The position numbers were made by a program, and so were the translations under genes. A stretch of 64,000 bases of DNA, from NCBI GenBank assembly GCA_028753945.1, contig JAPNXP010000007.1, forward strand, positions 2,852,001-2,916,000, read 5' to 3'. The notes under the pieces are model-generated. The model saw only the letters and a program-made list of their open reading frames with translations. It did not search any database and was not told the DNA's origin. The DNA comes from Hexactinellida sp. DTS-2022 (taxonomy: Eukaryota > Porifera > Hexactinellida). Shown here one piece after another: positions 46,801 to 58,423 of this stretch (its first letter is position 1; each line of letters opens with the position of its first letter).

Positions 46801-46914
46801 GTACTAATTGTGAAATAGCTAAATACCTAGTCTATATTATATAGTTAACTAATATCTAGTTATAATTTACATAGTAAAATTTGACCATTTTATGCTATTT
46901 ACGCGACAATTTTT

Positions 46915-47012
46915 GACAGAAGTAAAATCACACAACAAACGCGAAGTGGTGGTACTGTGACTATGTTTTGCAGCGAAGCTACTAAGCAAGCGAAGCGCGA
47001 GTATCTAATTAG
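46915..47012 (+). mobile_element. Helitron family 1 tail remnant
   Basis: It is diverged but recognisable: AACGCGAAGTGGTGGTA, then TTTTGCAGCGAAGC and AAGCAAGCGAAGCGCGAG. The 5' part is lost. Confidence 0.55.
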
Positions 47013-47829
47013 TTTTAATATTTTGAAATACGATTACAGCAACCAAAACACCAGATTCAAAACTTAGAAATCCTAACAGTTCCACAGTAATTTGGAATAA
47101 AGAAATTTTCAGTATATAAAATATATAACTTACACGTCGCAATTCTAAGTGTATCTGGCGAAGAACTCTAGGTAGATCGGTAAGCTCCAAATTCTAAACG
47201 AAATAAATAAGAAATATAATACAGTGGAATTTGAAATAAGCCAAATCTTAAAAAGAAATATCGGGATTAAGCATTGAGATAACTTATAAACAGCTACCCT
47301 TTAACTGGTATATAAATGTGGAGTGTTTCTAACCGTTATTTCTAGTAGGTTAAGCTAAATTGTAAAATAATATATTTTAGATTCGGAGTAAATGACCATT
47401 CCAAGAACTTGTGACCCCATAATAAAACTGAGCTCGATAAGGTATGAACAGATAAATGTAAGTTAATTGCTAGGCAATATTCAAATTTGCAGGTTATTTG
47501 GTGTTTAGACAAATACAGGTTGATACTAACAAAGTGTGCACAACTTTCGTAAACCCACATCTAGAATTTGCACCTGTAAATCTAAAAGAAAAGTAAAGTT
47601 GTATTGGGCAAGCCTCACACCTAACACGGGTAGCCCATATAGTGTGACCACGTGTGACCCTAGGAAATAGTTTGAATGGTTTAGGGTCATGTCTTAGTTA
47701 ATAGGTAAAGTGAGACATAAAGGACACCCAATGAATAAAGCATAAGGACAGAAAGGACAGTTTTTGGAGGCATATATATTAATTAGATTGGAAAGTTATA
47801 CCAATTTCTGCTATTACCCTCTAGTTTCG
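47013..47829. other. Non-coding stretch
   Basis: Nothing recognisable was seen. Confidence 0.4.
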
Positions 47830-48059
47830 GAGTTTGTTTGTTTGTTTGTTTAATTGTTTGATTGTTTGTTTGTTTGTTTGTTTAATTGTTTGATTGTTTG
47901 TTTGTTTGTTTGTTTAATTGTTTGATTGTTTGTTTGTTTGTTTGTTTAATTGTTTGTTTGTTTGCTTGTTTGTTTGTTTGTTTGTTTGTTTGTTTGTTTG
48001 TTTGTTTGCTTGTTTGTTTGTTTGTTTGTTTGTTTGCTTGTTTGTTTGTTTGTTTGTTG
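47830..48059. repeat. GTTT microsatellite with higher-order pattern
   Basis: TTTG repeats for about 230 bp. The first half has regularly spaced GTTTAATTGTTTGATT variants recurring about every 49 bp. The second half has GCTTG variants. Long apparent frames here are repeat artefacts. Confidence 0.95.
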
Positions 48060-49006
48060 GTCCGGAAGGTATTAAGGTGTTTGGGGAATAGAAACCGCAT
48101 GTATAATTGAGATAAACTAACATCCAAATGTTATATAGATACGCTGAATACGAATTTCGCATGCATAAATTATAATATTAAATATTTATGTCGTTGTTTA
48201 CAAAATTAGGTAAACAAACCTCCCCTATCAAATTGAGGAAGTTACATATATTCCCAGTATGCATGCACAGTTAACTCCCGTATTAGCGAAGTGGGATAAT
48301 TTTACCCAGAGCACGAAATGCATTAATTATTATCCGATTAGAACGAGCATCCGTATATAAGGAAGGAATTTTCGCTCGTTATAACGAGAGCAATTAATAG
48401 GGAATCAGCACTGATTAATTCCATATTTTTAAAATCTTGTTTATCAGCAGTAAAAAATGATATGATGCCCCACCAACACTACTTAGAATGTCAGACATTT
48501 CTCCAACGAGTATGCTATGGAGTATGGATGAGTTATAATCTGATAATATCTTCCGGGAACTGTAAACCTTTTTGCTCAATGAATGACACTTCTGGATAAA
48601 TGAATTTGCCATAATGAACATTAAATTATGAAAAAATTGCTTCTGGATTATTAACACAATTGTCTAATTCCAAATGAAGAATTAGTGGTTGTTTTTCCAG
48701 GGCCTTCGAAATGATCGAGCGAATAATCGTTTGAACAAATATAAGATTGAAACGGATATTCGTTCAACTACTTTTGGGCAACAACATGACTTAAGTATAA
48801 ATTAAATTGCTATCTAAAGTAGCTGAGTATAACAAAATGGTACAATTGTAACATTAATAAATAATCTGCCCACTTTGGATTAGGTATTAAGTTTGATTTA
48901 ATGCTTATTGATCAAAAGCAACGAATATTCGAATATTCATTCGTAACATTTAGAATATTTTCACTTCCAGTTTTTTTACATTTTGTGAGTCACTGCCGTT
49001 TTGGAT
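48060..49006. other. Non-coding stretch with a partial dispersed repeat
   Basis: 48110-48240 resembles the GCTGAATAC...ATAGGTAAACAAA repeat at 51405 and 57765. Otherwise nothing is recognised. Confidence 0.4.
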
Positions 49007-49277
49007 CATGGTGTGCTACAGAGGGGGGGGGGGCTGGGATTTCCCCCCACAGGAAAGATGCTCCCAACACAGGATTTGTCTAACTTTGTCCCATAATTAT
49101 CAAATAAAAGATAAGTAATTGCTAATATAAACAGGATTAAAGCATAGAATGATTATGCCAACTAAATACATTAATTTTGGCCTATACATGTACGTATATG
49201 CTGCTCCTTTATCCAAGGGAACAGTCTGTTTCTAGGAAAGTCTCCCCCCACAGGAAAAAATTTCTGTTCAATCCCTG
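49007..49277 (-). mobile_element. Non-autonomous hAT-like element, copy 2
   Basis: Inverted copy of 22652-22925, with shared AGGATTAAAGCATAGAATGA and G-rich subterminal blocks. The outer ends are slightly mutated (CATGGTGTG instead of CAGGGTGTG). Confidence 0.7.
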
Positions 49278-49362
49278 TGGATGGATGAATTTTGAATGCT
49301 AATAAAATAAAATTTCTCATACCGAACACCTTTGTTGACTAATTCATTGAAAATCACAACAA

Positions 49363-50050
49363 TCTATACTATTAAAACCAAAGGCTAAAAGTATAATAGA
49401 TTGTATGTTCCGAGTTCATAGAAGAAACTGGACAATTTCTATATCTGATATCTGATATACATGTACAGTGGAGCCTCCCATAACGGACACTCCAAATAGC
49501 GGACCTCTAAAAAACGGACAACCCTCGTGGCACGGATTTATTTATTTAGCATATGTCTAATAGAATAGCAACCTCTAAATAGCGGACAACCTCTAAATAA
49601 CGGACAACGGTTCCCGTCCCAAGATGTCCGTTGTTCAGTGGCTCTACTGTATATATAGGGGTAAATTTGCACCCGACAACAAGTTGAGGTTTCCACCCTA
49701 ATTTATAACACCTCGCCAAGTATGATGCCATTGTCACATTTTGAGAAGTATGAAAAATCACTTAATCGCACACAATTCGCACCCTCTATAAGATAAAATC
49801 TTTAAAATTTGCATTGTCCGCATGCACATTAATGATGTGGACACGTTGGTCAAACCAGATTACCAATATGCTTGCTCATTATTGCATGATGACGTAATCA
49901 TTAAATTTCCACATTGTTAAATTTGAATGTTTTGGCCTATTTACGCTCTATAATCAATGTTACAAGTATATAAACAACACACCAAACGAGAAGCGTTTGG
50001 TGCGAGGTTGTGTTCTGCCGAGGAGCCGCTAAGCAAGCGATGCGGGCTGG
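49363..50050 (+). mobile_element. Non-autonomous Helitron, family 1, with nested miniature element
   Basis: It starts TCTATACTATTAAAACC after an A. It ends GCGGGCTGG before T, consistent with Helitron 5' TC and 3' CTRR ends between A and T. The body matches the copies at 14341 and 57039. The miniature element 49466-49649 interrupts its left part. Confidence 0.75.
49466..49649. mobile_element. TA-flanked miniature element, CAGTGGAGCCTC family, copy 2
   Basis: A 184 bp sister of 6089-6275, with TA on both sides. It inserted into the Helitron. Confidence 0.85.
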
Positions 50051-50729
50051 TTATTAATTATCAATGATTGTATATTGACCAAAAATCAATTATTTATCAT
50101 CAAATACTAGCGCGAGCAGTAATTCAAAATATTATTTCCATTTTAAATTTATTGGAACTTCGATAATATGAAATCTAAGTTGCGTAATTCTTGAAATAAT
50201 TAATAGATAGGTCAACTCCACCAAAAATATTCCCGCTCGCTGCACTTGCGAATCTAGGAAATCCCTACGTTATACTAAGAGGAATAAAATATACATTGCA
50301 TTATGCGGAAACATAAAAACGAAATACAAATAAAAAAGAAACTTTGTAAAGGAGAAAATATTGAAGTATTTTGTTTGTACAGGGATCCCCTGTGAGCTTG
50401 AAAAGGAATTGTTAATTTACATAAGATAAGAAGCTCATTTGAGAGAATTGACATCTATTAGCTAATATCAGAATCAAATACAGCAATTTTGTCCAAACTA
50501 AAGCCTTGCAAAATGTATAAATTACTTTACGCCTGCACAGTAGGGAGATCCAAAGTGTATTATTTTGGAATTAATGTTGTCTCAAAAGACACAAACCGGC
50601 CAAAAGTATTTGAACAGTAAAATTTGTATGAATACATCCAACTTATAGCAGCATAATAATATTTGTGATGCTTCAATTTGGATGTTGACATGTAAAAAAA
50701 CACATTATTTTGATTTTACAAATTCGTGG
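50051..50729. other. Non-coding stretch
   Basis: Nothing recognisable was seen. Confidence 0.4.
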
Positions 50730-51000
50730 AGGTGTTAAACTCATTAACTAATTAACTAGCTAATTTAAATATATAATTTCTGATCATTAAGAAGCAATGA
50801 GAATATACAAATTCTGATTGAAGATTTGAAATCCACATGGTCGAATTACTCTAAGTGCATAATTTCAAATAATTACGTACATTTTCTACTGAGATACAGC
50901 CACATTCCGATTTGTGCCACATTTAATGAATATTGGATAAAATGATTTGAAATCACAATATTTGTCAATTTGGAACTATAGTAAAAGATATTTATGGTAA
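50730..51000 (+). repeat. Interspersed repeat R5, copy 2
   Basis: Same order of blocks as 4105-4400, including GGTGTTAAACT, GAATTACTCTA and GAATATTGGATAA. Confidence 0.6.
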
Positions 51001-51404
51001 TTTCATAGTAAGTTAAACGGCCGTTAATAAGCTACAAGACGTAAATTATGTCTGCATAAAAATTCCTAATGTTCAAATACTTTGGATCGTTAGTGTGGAA
51101 AGTTTCCAATGTATCTGTAGAAATATTTCTTTCACTGTAAATGTATTTATAATAGTGCTATAGGTTGGAAATTTGTCAAAGGTCAATCAGTTCCTACCCT
51201 CAGGAGAAACTGTATATATGTCGTAGGAGAAATTGAGTTTCAGGCGAAAATGAGTCTCAATTTCGCCTAGTCCAAATTGAGTCTCATTTGGATCTAGTTG
51301 AAATTGAGACATACCTATAGAAAATGCTAAACAAAATATTATGGGTTGTAAAATTAATTATATTTAAGATATTATCCCATTATTTGTTCACTACTAAAGT
51401 GAAT

Positions 51405-52090
51405 AATAAGTAAACAAGTATGCTGAAAACGAATTATACACACAAAATTATTATATCTATTTGTTGTTGTTATTAACAAAATAGGTAAACAAATTACTGA
51501 ATATTCCAAACAGGGGCGGCGCCAGCACAGCCCCCTTAGGGGAGGCGAAAGGAGGGTGGGAGAATGCACTAGAGGGGAAAACCCAATAGTTGTAAACATT
51601 CCATAAATACACATTCAAACCAAATTCGATGATTTAAATGACAAACTTAGTTAAATAATCTGTCCTATAATAATATGCGGCGGACATCTCAGCAAAAACA
51701 ATAATTGTGGACTCCCTGTCCAGGGCGTATAGCATTTCCGCAATAACATTAAGCACTCCTTCAAATGATTCCCCCCCCCCCCACAAGGGGGTCGGATCAA
51801 AAACGCTGGGGGGGGCGGCCGCCCCCACACTCCCCCTTCACGCCACCGCTGATTCCAAATTAACATAGAGTCTAACTTCCAACGGGAATTATTGGTGCAA
51901 GTATGGTTAGCACTATTGATCCAATTACAAATGTATAATACAAGTAGTAATTATTGTTGCTGTTGTTGTTGTTGTTGATAATATAGGTAATAAAGTTTGT
52001 AATATTATAATTCACCTAGAGACTAGCTTTCTACGGTTATTATAAGTAATTGCATATGCTGAATACGAATTAATGATTATCTAACTTGCA
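51405..52090 (+). repeat. GCTGAATAC repeat, copy 1, holding a hAT insertion
   Basis: It matches the inverse of 57765-58075 except for the hAT at 51511-51851. It contains TTGTTGTTG microsatellite tracts and two GCTGAATACGAATT-like units. Confidence 0.75.
51511..51851. mobile_element. Non-autonomous hAT element, copy 2
   Basis: It starts CAGGGGCGGCGCCAGC and is flanked by exact ATTCCAAA (51503-51510 and 51852-51859). It is a sister of 39283-39610. The inverted paralogue near 57978 has a single ATTCCAAA and no element. Confidence 0.92.
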
Positions 52091-52435
52091 AATAAGATAT
52101 GTTAGTTGTCATAGTAGGAGAATTAATTACTATGAATAAAATTGAGATTTTAAGCGCGCTCGCGTATTGGTTGAGTGATTTGTAGCCGAAGCCGTCGAGA
52201 CTGACACCAAATGACTAATACGCTATTTATCTTCATTTTCTTTTTTCAGGGTATAAATACTAATTTCTAAGCCATTCCTGCATAGTCATTGATCCTGTAG
52301 ATCCAGGAGGGAGCAGTGGACCCCCAACACTAATAACTTAATCATTGATGAACAGATAGATACGTGGTTATAAGCTGTGCTATTGTGAGAATTGTTAAAG
52401 CCTGTGGAGCTTCGTTTTCGATTCAAATTTCTCGC
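52091..52435. other. Non-coding stretch
   Basis: Nothing recognisable was seen. Confidence 0.4.
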
Positions 52436-53575
52436 CACGGTTAACCGGCTAACCGCCCATGCTGATCAATACAGTAGAATATTATCTATACTATATAATT
52501 AATAAGATTCAGCTTTGCTTTTTACTTAATACTACATTTCTTACTTCAGAAAATATTCAATCAAGGCTGGACTCGGTTGATGTCGGTTAACGGTTACGGA
52601 TTTTAGTGATCAGTCAACCAATAATATTAGCATTAGAAGTACATAATTTTCGATAGAAGTGTGAATTTGGACGCATTTGGGTAGAAATATGACAACTTTT
52701 TATTTTATTAGTTATTACACATATTCACATGGAATGTTTAAGTGACAACAGAGTGTATAAGTAGCCTGAAGTGCTAAACTTGTACGTTAATTTTACATAT
52801 AGAGTACTTGGCTAAAAGAATGTCATTTTCGGTACTATAATTCAAATATCTTCTGAGAAAATCTCTAGATTTTTTCGGTTAATCGGTTAACCGCATTGTG
52901 AAGACAATCGTAACCGTGGCCTCAAACGGTCGTCCAACCGCACCCTAGATTAAATATTAATTATACAAGCTGGATTTGGTTAACCGGGTGGCTAATCGGT
53001 TAACCGCTGCTATTAAATATCGGTTAGCTTAAAGATTTCGTTAACTAGTAAGCCGGTCTGTTGAAAATCAGCAGTATTATTTGGAAACTATTATATAAAG
53101 AAACAAAATTATCTGAATTTTGTGAGAAATATAGTCATAAATCCATTTTCCATCACGACAATGACCACATAATATATTTTATGTAACTATACTGTTTCTA
53201 ACTTGCCCAAATTTTCGAAATCTATAAGTTACTGTACTACTTATGGGCTAATACTCTATAATACTGAGTCCTACACTGCAGTATAATTTGCATTGAGTAA
53301 GATGGGTGATTAGCCGTCGGAAAAACGAATATAACCATAACCTCAGAACGGTTAACAACCCCCCCTTGGTTTATAGATATTAACTACGTATGAAAATGCA
53401 TAGATTTAAGAATCTATATTCTAACAAAATTCAGATAATTTAATGTTTTATACACCCAATTACAAAGCTATTATTTAACAGACCAGTTAATTAACCGGTC
53501 AATTAAATCTGTAACAGTTACCAATAATACCAGCGGTTAAGCGGTCACCCGGCTAACGGATTCAGTCTAGACCTG
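52436..53575. repeat. Scattered GGTTAACCG motifs
   Basis: Many degenerate copies of CGGTTAACCG and ACCGGTTAA-like words occur across 1.1 kb, denser than elsewhere in the window. This may be an old, fragmented element with repeated subterminal sites. No boundaries were found. Confidence 0.4.
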
Positions 53576-54607
53576 TGAATTGGGAAGTGTTAATGAAGTA
53601 ATCATAATTAATTTGAAATTTACTGTATGTTTAAATTAAAATATGTATCATTTAGAAATCATAACAATACACAGTGGCACGGTTGCTTGCCTCAGCATGA
53701 AATTTCATACTTTTATATTGCTCAATAATTAGTTTAGTTTTATTCTTCGTTTGAGAACCTAGAAATGGATCATAACTATCACCGTAGGCATTCATAGTTT
53801 TCGAAATTTCGATAACAATACTCAAGTAACCACAAAAGTTGTTAATAGAAAATCATAGTTTCACAAAATCAGGTTAGGAATTCAATAACTTTATTATCAG
53901 TATTTGGGGTAAATGGCATGTTATAAGCTATAATCAGATATAATTTTTAGTCATATTAAAGATTCAATATATATAAACAGAATATGTTCAGTAATATCAT
54001 AATATTTTCTAGTTTGAAATTTGTAAGGTTCTAAAAATTCAATTTCTATTATTTCGCCGCGTTAAAGTGTAACTACTAAAATTGCTAATTGTTGCGAGTT
54101 GAAAGTTTGATATTATATGGAAGGAAATCATATTATAGATAGGTTAAAATAATTTCTAGCTATTCCCAAGTTTTCCCAAATGGTCATTTCCCATGTTTTC
54201 CAATTGACTGTTGTGAAATTTTAATAATTTTTCCTAATAATTTACCGAATATTATTTTATGGTTGTTTAGCACTTGTAGTTACAATCGTGATGAATAACG
54301 AAAAGCGTTTCATTTCTGCACCTCTATTCCTGAAAAAAGTGATATTTCTCGTCCATTTATTTGTAAATATCATATAGACGAAGGTAATTTGACTATTACC
54401 GACGAAAATTCGCGGAGATGAAGAAAGAGAGACTAAGCTATTTGAAAAGGAATGACCTAACAACATGAAACCAGTTGTACTTTTGTATAGCTTAAAATCC
54501 ATCACATAGCGAGCTGCCTCAAAATACCTATGAAGATTTCACAATAGAAAAATTGCAAGCATCTCAGTCTACAATCGAAATAGAAGAGAATATCAGCCGA
54601 GTACCTT
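53576..54607. other. Non-coding stretch
   Basis: No gene is recognised. Confidence 0.4.
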
Positions 54608-54615
54608 AAAAGCAC

Positions 54616-55084
54616 TAGTGCTGCGAACAGGAATTAAATTTGATTCAATTCAGTTACAGTTACAGTTACAGTTTTAGTTTCATTCAGTTACAGTTTTAAT
54701 TCAGTTACAGTTACAGTTTTCATTTCAGTTACAGTTTTAATTCGGTTACAGTATTCATTTCAGGTACAATTTTCATTTCAGTTACAATTTTTACCACATT
54801 CAGTACAATTTCGTAGTTTATCTAGGTTCCAAGGTCTGCAGACAACATAATCTAGTTTCATTTTTTCCAATTTCATTTTGTGCGTCCTGACTAGTGCTGC
54901 AAACCGGAATTGAATTTGAAGATATTCAATTTCAGTTTTAATTCCAGTTAAATAAAAATATATTTCAGTTACAGTTACAGTTACAGTTTTATAGACGAGT
55001 ACATTTCAGTTACAGTTATAGTTACAGTTTAGAAAAATCGCTAAAACTATTTCAGTTTTAATTCAGTTTCAGTTCGCAGCACTA
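54616..55084. mobile_element. Non-autonomous hAT element with CAGTTA repeats
   Basis: The ends are TAGTGCTGCGAAC and its inverse. The flanking duplication AAAAGCAC is exact (54608-54615 and 55085-55092). The interior is CAGTTACAGTTA-like repeats. A third end-like motif TAGTGCTGCAAAC at 54893 suggests an internal duplication or a nested relative. Confidence 0.88.
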
Positions 55085-55186
55085 AAAAGCACATTAGCCA
55101 GTTATAGAATAGGCTATTCGTAACCGACTAGTTGAACTTAGGTCTCATGTTGAAGCTGTTGCTCAACATTAAGATTGTACTCCTAA

Positions 55187-55480
55187 ATGATAGCTATGTA
55201 CCTAGTCAAATTGTATTCATTGGAGGAACACAACAGCACAGCTAATGTGATCAAAGAGATTATCAATACAGGAAAGTTCGGACAACTCAAAAACAAACTA
55301 TCTCTGGACGCTTCAGCTTTCTTATTGGACTCTCTCGAAATAGGAAAGTCAAAATACATTGATTTGAGGCGTGTATTATTGGAAGAATCAATAACCCTCC
55401 CTGGATATAATCGTGTAGCTCTTCACCTAAGTCAAATCATTCTAGCCGATGATATCCATTTAGTGGAGAGAGTAACATAA
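55187..55480 (+). CDS. Hypothetical 97-residue reading frame
   Basis: The frame begins at an ATG and contains LSLDASAFLLDSLEIGKSKY and LRRVLLEESITLPGYNRVAL. It is mainly helical in composition, with no signal peptide or membrane segment. I recognise no family. The upstream sequence to the hAT element at 55084 has stops in all frames. The last three codons and the stop fall in the left arm of a 42 bp hairpin (55472-55567). It may be a surviving exon or fragment of a transposon or host protein. Confidence 0.35.
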   Translation: MIAMYLVKLYSLEEHNSTANVIKEIINTGKFGQLKNKLSLDASAFLLDSLEIGKSKYIDLRRVLLEESITLPGYNRVALHLSQIILADDIHLVERVT

Positions 55481-55567
55481 AACATGGGAGACAAACTAGT
55501 CGAAAAAATTCCAAATATCAGATGGTGGAATTTTTTCGACTAGTTTGTCTCCTATGTTTTATGTTAC
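55472..55567. repeat. Near-perfect hairpin, 42 bp stem and 12 nt loop
   Basis: The left arm 55472-55513 (GTAACATAAAACATGGGAGA...) and right arm 55526-55567 are inverse copies with one difference. That difference would be a G-U pair in RNA. The loop is AATATCAGATGG. Confidence 0.92.
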
Positions 55568-57038
55568 CATTTGTCAGAATGTTTATAATTATGGTGACGT
55601 GAGTATTCAATAAGAGTTGCAATATATTCATGCAATATTTGTCGATATATGTACTTTCAGATCTGGTGCTAGATCTATACATGATATATTGGCTAATAGT
55701 ATACGTATAAGAAATATTATAAATGCTAATTAGTAATCGATATTAAATTAAAATGGATTATACTTAGACCCAATACAAATAAAATCGCTGTTCAAAATAT
55801 CGAACATGTGATTGTCACAAGTTGCTTGCATCCAAAAGGAAATATAATCAATTTACAGGGCTAGTGCTCTTTTTCATAGTGGATGCAAATGCGTCAAATG
55901 CTAAGCTCAGTCAAGCATGTAATCAAATTAGTTATAAACAAATAATAACCATGTAGGAGGGATGTTTGGTAACAGTCAATATGTGTTACAGTGCTATATC
56001 TTTTCAGCAGTTACATAGCATTATTTTATATTGAAAAGTGCTCCTTGATTACCATTCAACAAGATATCTAAGTGTGTAACAGGTTTTCTGCCACCTGAGC
56101 CCCCATTAAATTCGCTGGAACATTTGATCTTACGCACTTGACACTCCTAGAATTAGGACTGACTTCGACCTTGTCCAACGATTATATTTACTTAGTGAAA
56201 ATTAAGTACCTATAAAGAAAATACTAAATAATTAATAATTATCACTTATGACATATAATTACAATACACAAAATGTGTTTGTTTGAAGGCACGAGGAAGG
56301 AAATGACTTTTCAGACACTGTAGACAAGTAAATTCGTGTAGATTGCAGATTAAATTTGAAGAAGTTGGATTAACATAACCTATATGTCAATCACCAATTC
56401 AGAGAAGTTTCGAAATATTTATCAATTAGACTAATTCAAGAGGAAAAAGTTCCACAGAATGACATTGAGTTTGAAATTTTCAGATTAATTCCCACCCCAT
56501 TCTGAATGGGACTGGGATTAATCTCAAAATTAAAATATAATTACTTATGCAATCATGGATTTGACCCCATCTCCGGGTGTATATTTTAACCATTGATATT
56601 TGAAGCGCAATTATAGCAAGCGTTTTAAGAATTATAAATTTCAGAATATTTTCCAATATTGAGAAAAGTACGTAGCCTGAAAAATGTCAACATCTTAATC
56701 GGGCAATTCGCAAATTCGGAGTTTTACGTAGCCTCGAAATGGGATTGGTAGGGCCCATTTGTTAGTCGATAACGGAGATATTGGTGAGGTCATTGCCCAA
56801 TGGTGATTCAATTGACAAATTATTGGATGGCCAAGGGCATACCAACCATACCAGAGCCAACGTCTTGATAATGTTAATTCATAGATACACATTTAAACAT
56901 ATTTACTTCATAGATAGAACGTAATTAATAGCTACAAATATTCAACTTAGTGCTATTGATTAAACTGGTCTGAATTCGCGAGTAATAAGGATAAATATTT
57001 ATTACGATCCTATAATCTCGTTCGCATTGCTATAGGAA
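55568..57038. other. Non-coding stretch
   Basis: Nothing recognisable over about 1.5 kb. Confidence 0.4.
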
Positions 57039-57541
57039 CTAGCGCGATTCGCTTGCTAGGTCGCTTCGCGGCAGAACACAACCACACACCAACCGCTTCG
57101 CGGTTGGTGTGTGGTTTATATACTACTAATATTGATTATAAAGCGAAAATAAATAGGCCTAAATAGTCAAATTTAACAATGTGAAATTTTAATGATTACG
57201 TCATCATGTGATAATGAGTTAGCATAGTGGCGATCTGGTGTGACCAACGTGTCCGCATCATTAATGTACATGTTCTATTAAATTTTCAGATTTTTATCTC
57301 TTAGAGGGCGCGAATTATGTGCGATTAAGTGAATTTTCAGGGTTCTCGAAATGTGACAATGACGTCATGACTTGTCGAGGTGTTAGAAATTTTGAGAAAC
57401 CTCAACTTGTTGGCGGGTGCCAAAAGTTACCCCTATATGCCAAAAAAACCATTTGGAACCGTCCACTTTCTTCAATCAACTCGTAACATACAAACAAATA
57501 TATACACATACATACCCATGCTTGTGTTTTAATAGTATAGA
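57039..57541 (-). mobile_element. Non-autonomous Helitron, family 1, clean copy
   Basis: On the minus strand it starts TCTATACTATTAAAACACA after A and ends ATCGCGCTAG before T (503 bp). A perfect palindrome CACACCAACCGC GAA GCGGTTGGTGTG lies about 70 nt from the 3' end. No protein is encoded. Confidence 0.82.
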
Positions 57542-57764
57542 TACTTGATCCTACTTTTAATTTATACTTTTAACTCGCAATATAATTAATCTACAAAAGA
57601 ATCGGATACATTTTGTCAAGTTTTCAATATGGAATGATATACTACGACTATATCAATACTAGTTTGCGTACTCACTTATACTTTAAAATTGCAATCACTT
57701 CTTAGTTTAATTCCCCAACTTTAACAACAAACAAGCTCATATTTGAGATAAAAGTAATTAGTAT

Positions 57765-58075
57765 TCAGCATATGCATTTAGTTATAGTAACCGTCGAAAG
57801 CTAGTCTATAGGTGAAATCGAAAATATTACAAATAAATTGATTACCTATTTTATCAACAATAACAACAACAACAACTACAACAGTCAAAATTTGTACTAT
57901 AAATTTTTAATTGGGTCAATCGTGATCAGGATACATGCAATAAATTCCAGTTGGAAGTGAGGATCTATATTAATTTGGAATAATAATTAATTTGTTTACC
58001 TATTTTGTAAACAACAACAACAAATAGACACAATAGAATTTTGTGAGTGTAAATTAGTATTCAGCATACTTATTT
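57765..58075 (-). repeat. GCTGAATAC repeat, copy 2 (empty site)
   Basis: Inverse of 51405-52090 without the hAT insertion. GGAAT and TTTGG-like flanks are continuous near 57975. Confidence 0.75.
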
Positions 58076-58223
58076 ACCTAATATTCACATCACAGTGTAT
58101 TACCTCACAAGGAATTAAGTGCGAATTATTTTATCATCTCAAAAGTTATTGTAGTTAGGCATATATAATGTACGTATTAGCAATGAATAGGAAGTTACCT
58201 ATTGCGGGTAGATCAGCACTAGC

Positions 58224-58415
58224 CAGGGGTGGATCTAGAAGGAGGGTGCGGGGGGGGGTGCTCCCCCCCCCGACAAAATTTTTTCCTATTAGAAAATTTC
58301 ATTCTATTTTGAATTTTAGTTCTATTTTGTTGAACACTTGGCCAAGAATATTTAATGAAAAAAACTCATCCAAAATTTGCACCCCCCCAAATTTGAGTGG
58401 CTAGATCCACCCCTG
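58224..58415. mobile_element. Non-autonomous hAT element
   Basis: The ends are CAGGGGTGGATCTAG and its inverse. The flanking duplication GCACTAGC is exact (58216-58223 and 58416-58423). It is G/C-homopolymer-rich next to the ends. Confidence 0.93.
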
Positions 58416-58423
58416 GCACTAGC

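Noticed and set aside
47882..48162. Frames of 74-82 codons in the 48 kb region
   Set aside because: They are translations of the GTTT tract, with no independent coding signal.
51405..58075. A second giant element bounded by the inverted GCTGAATAC repeats
   Set aside because: The repeats extend differently on each side, similar partial copies occur at 48110, and no flanking duplication or internal gene supports a single element.
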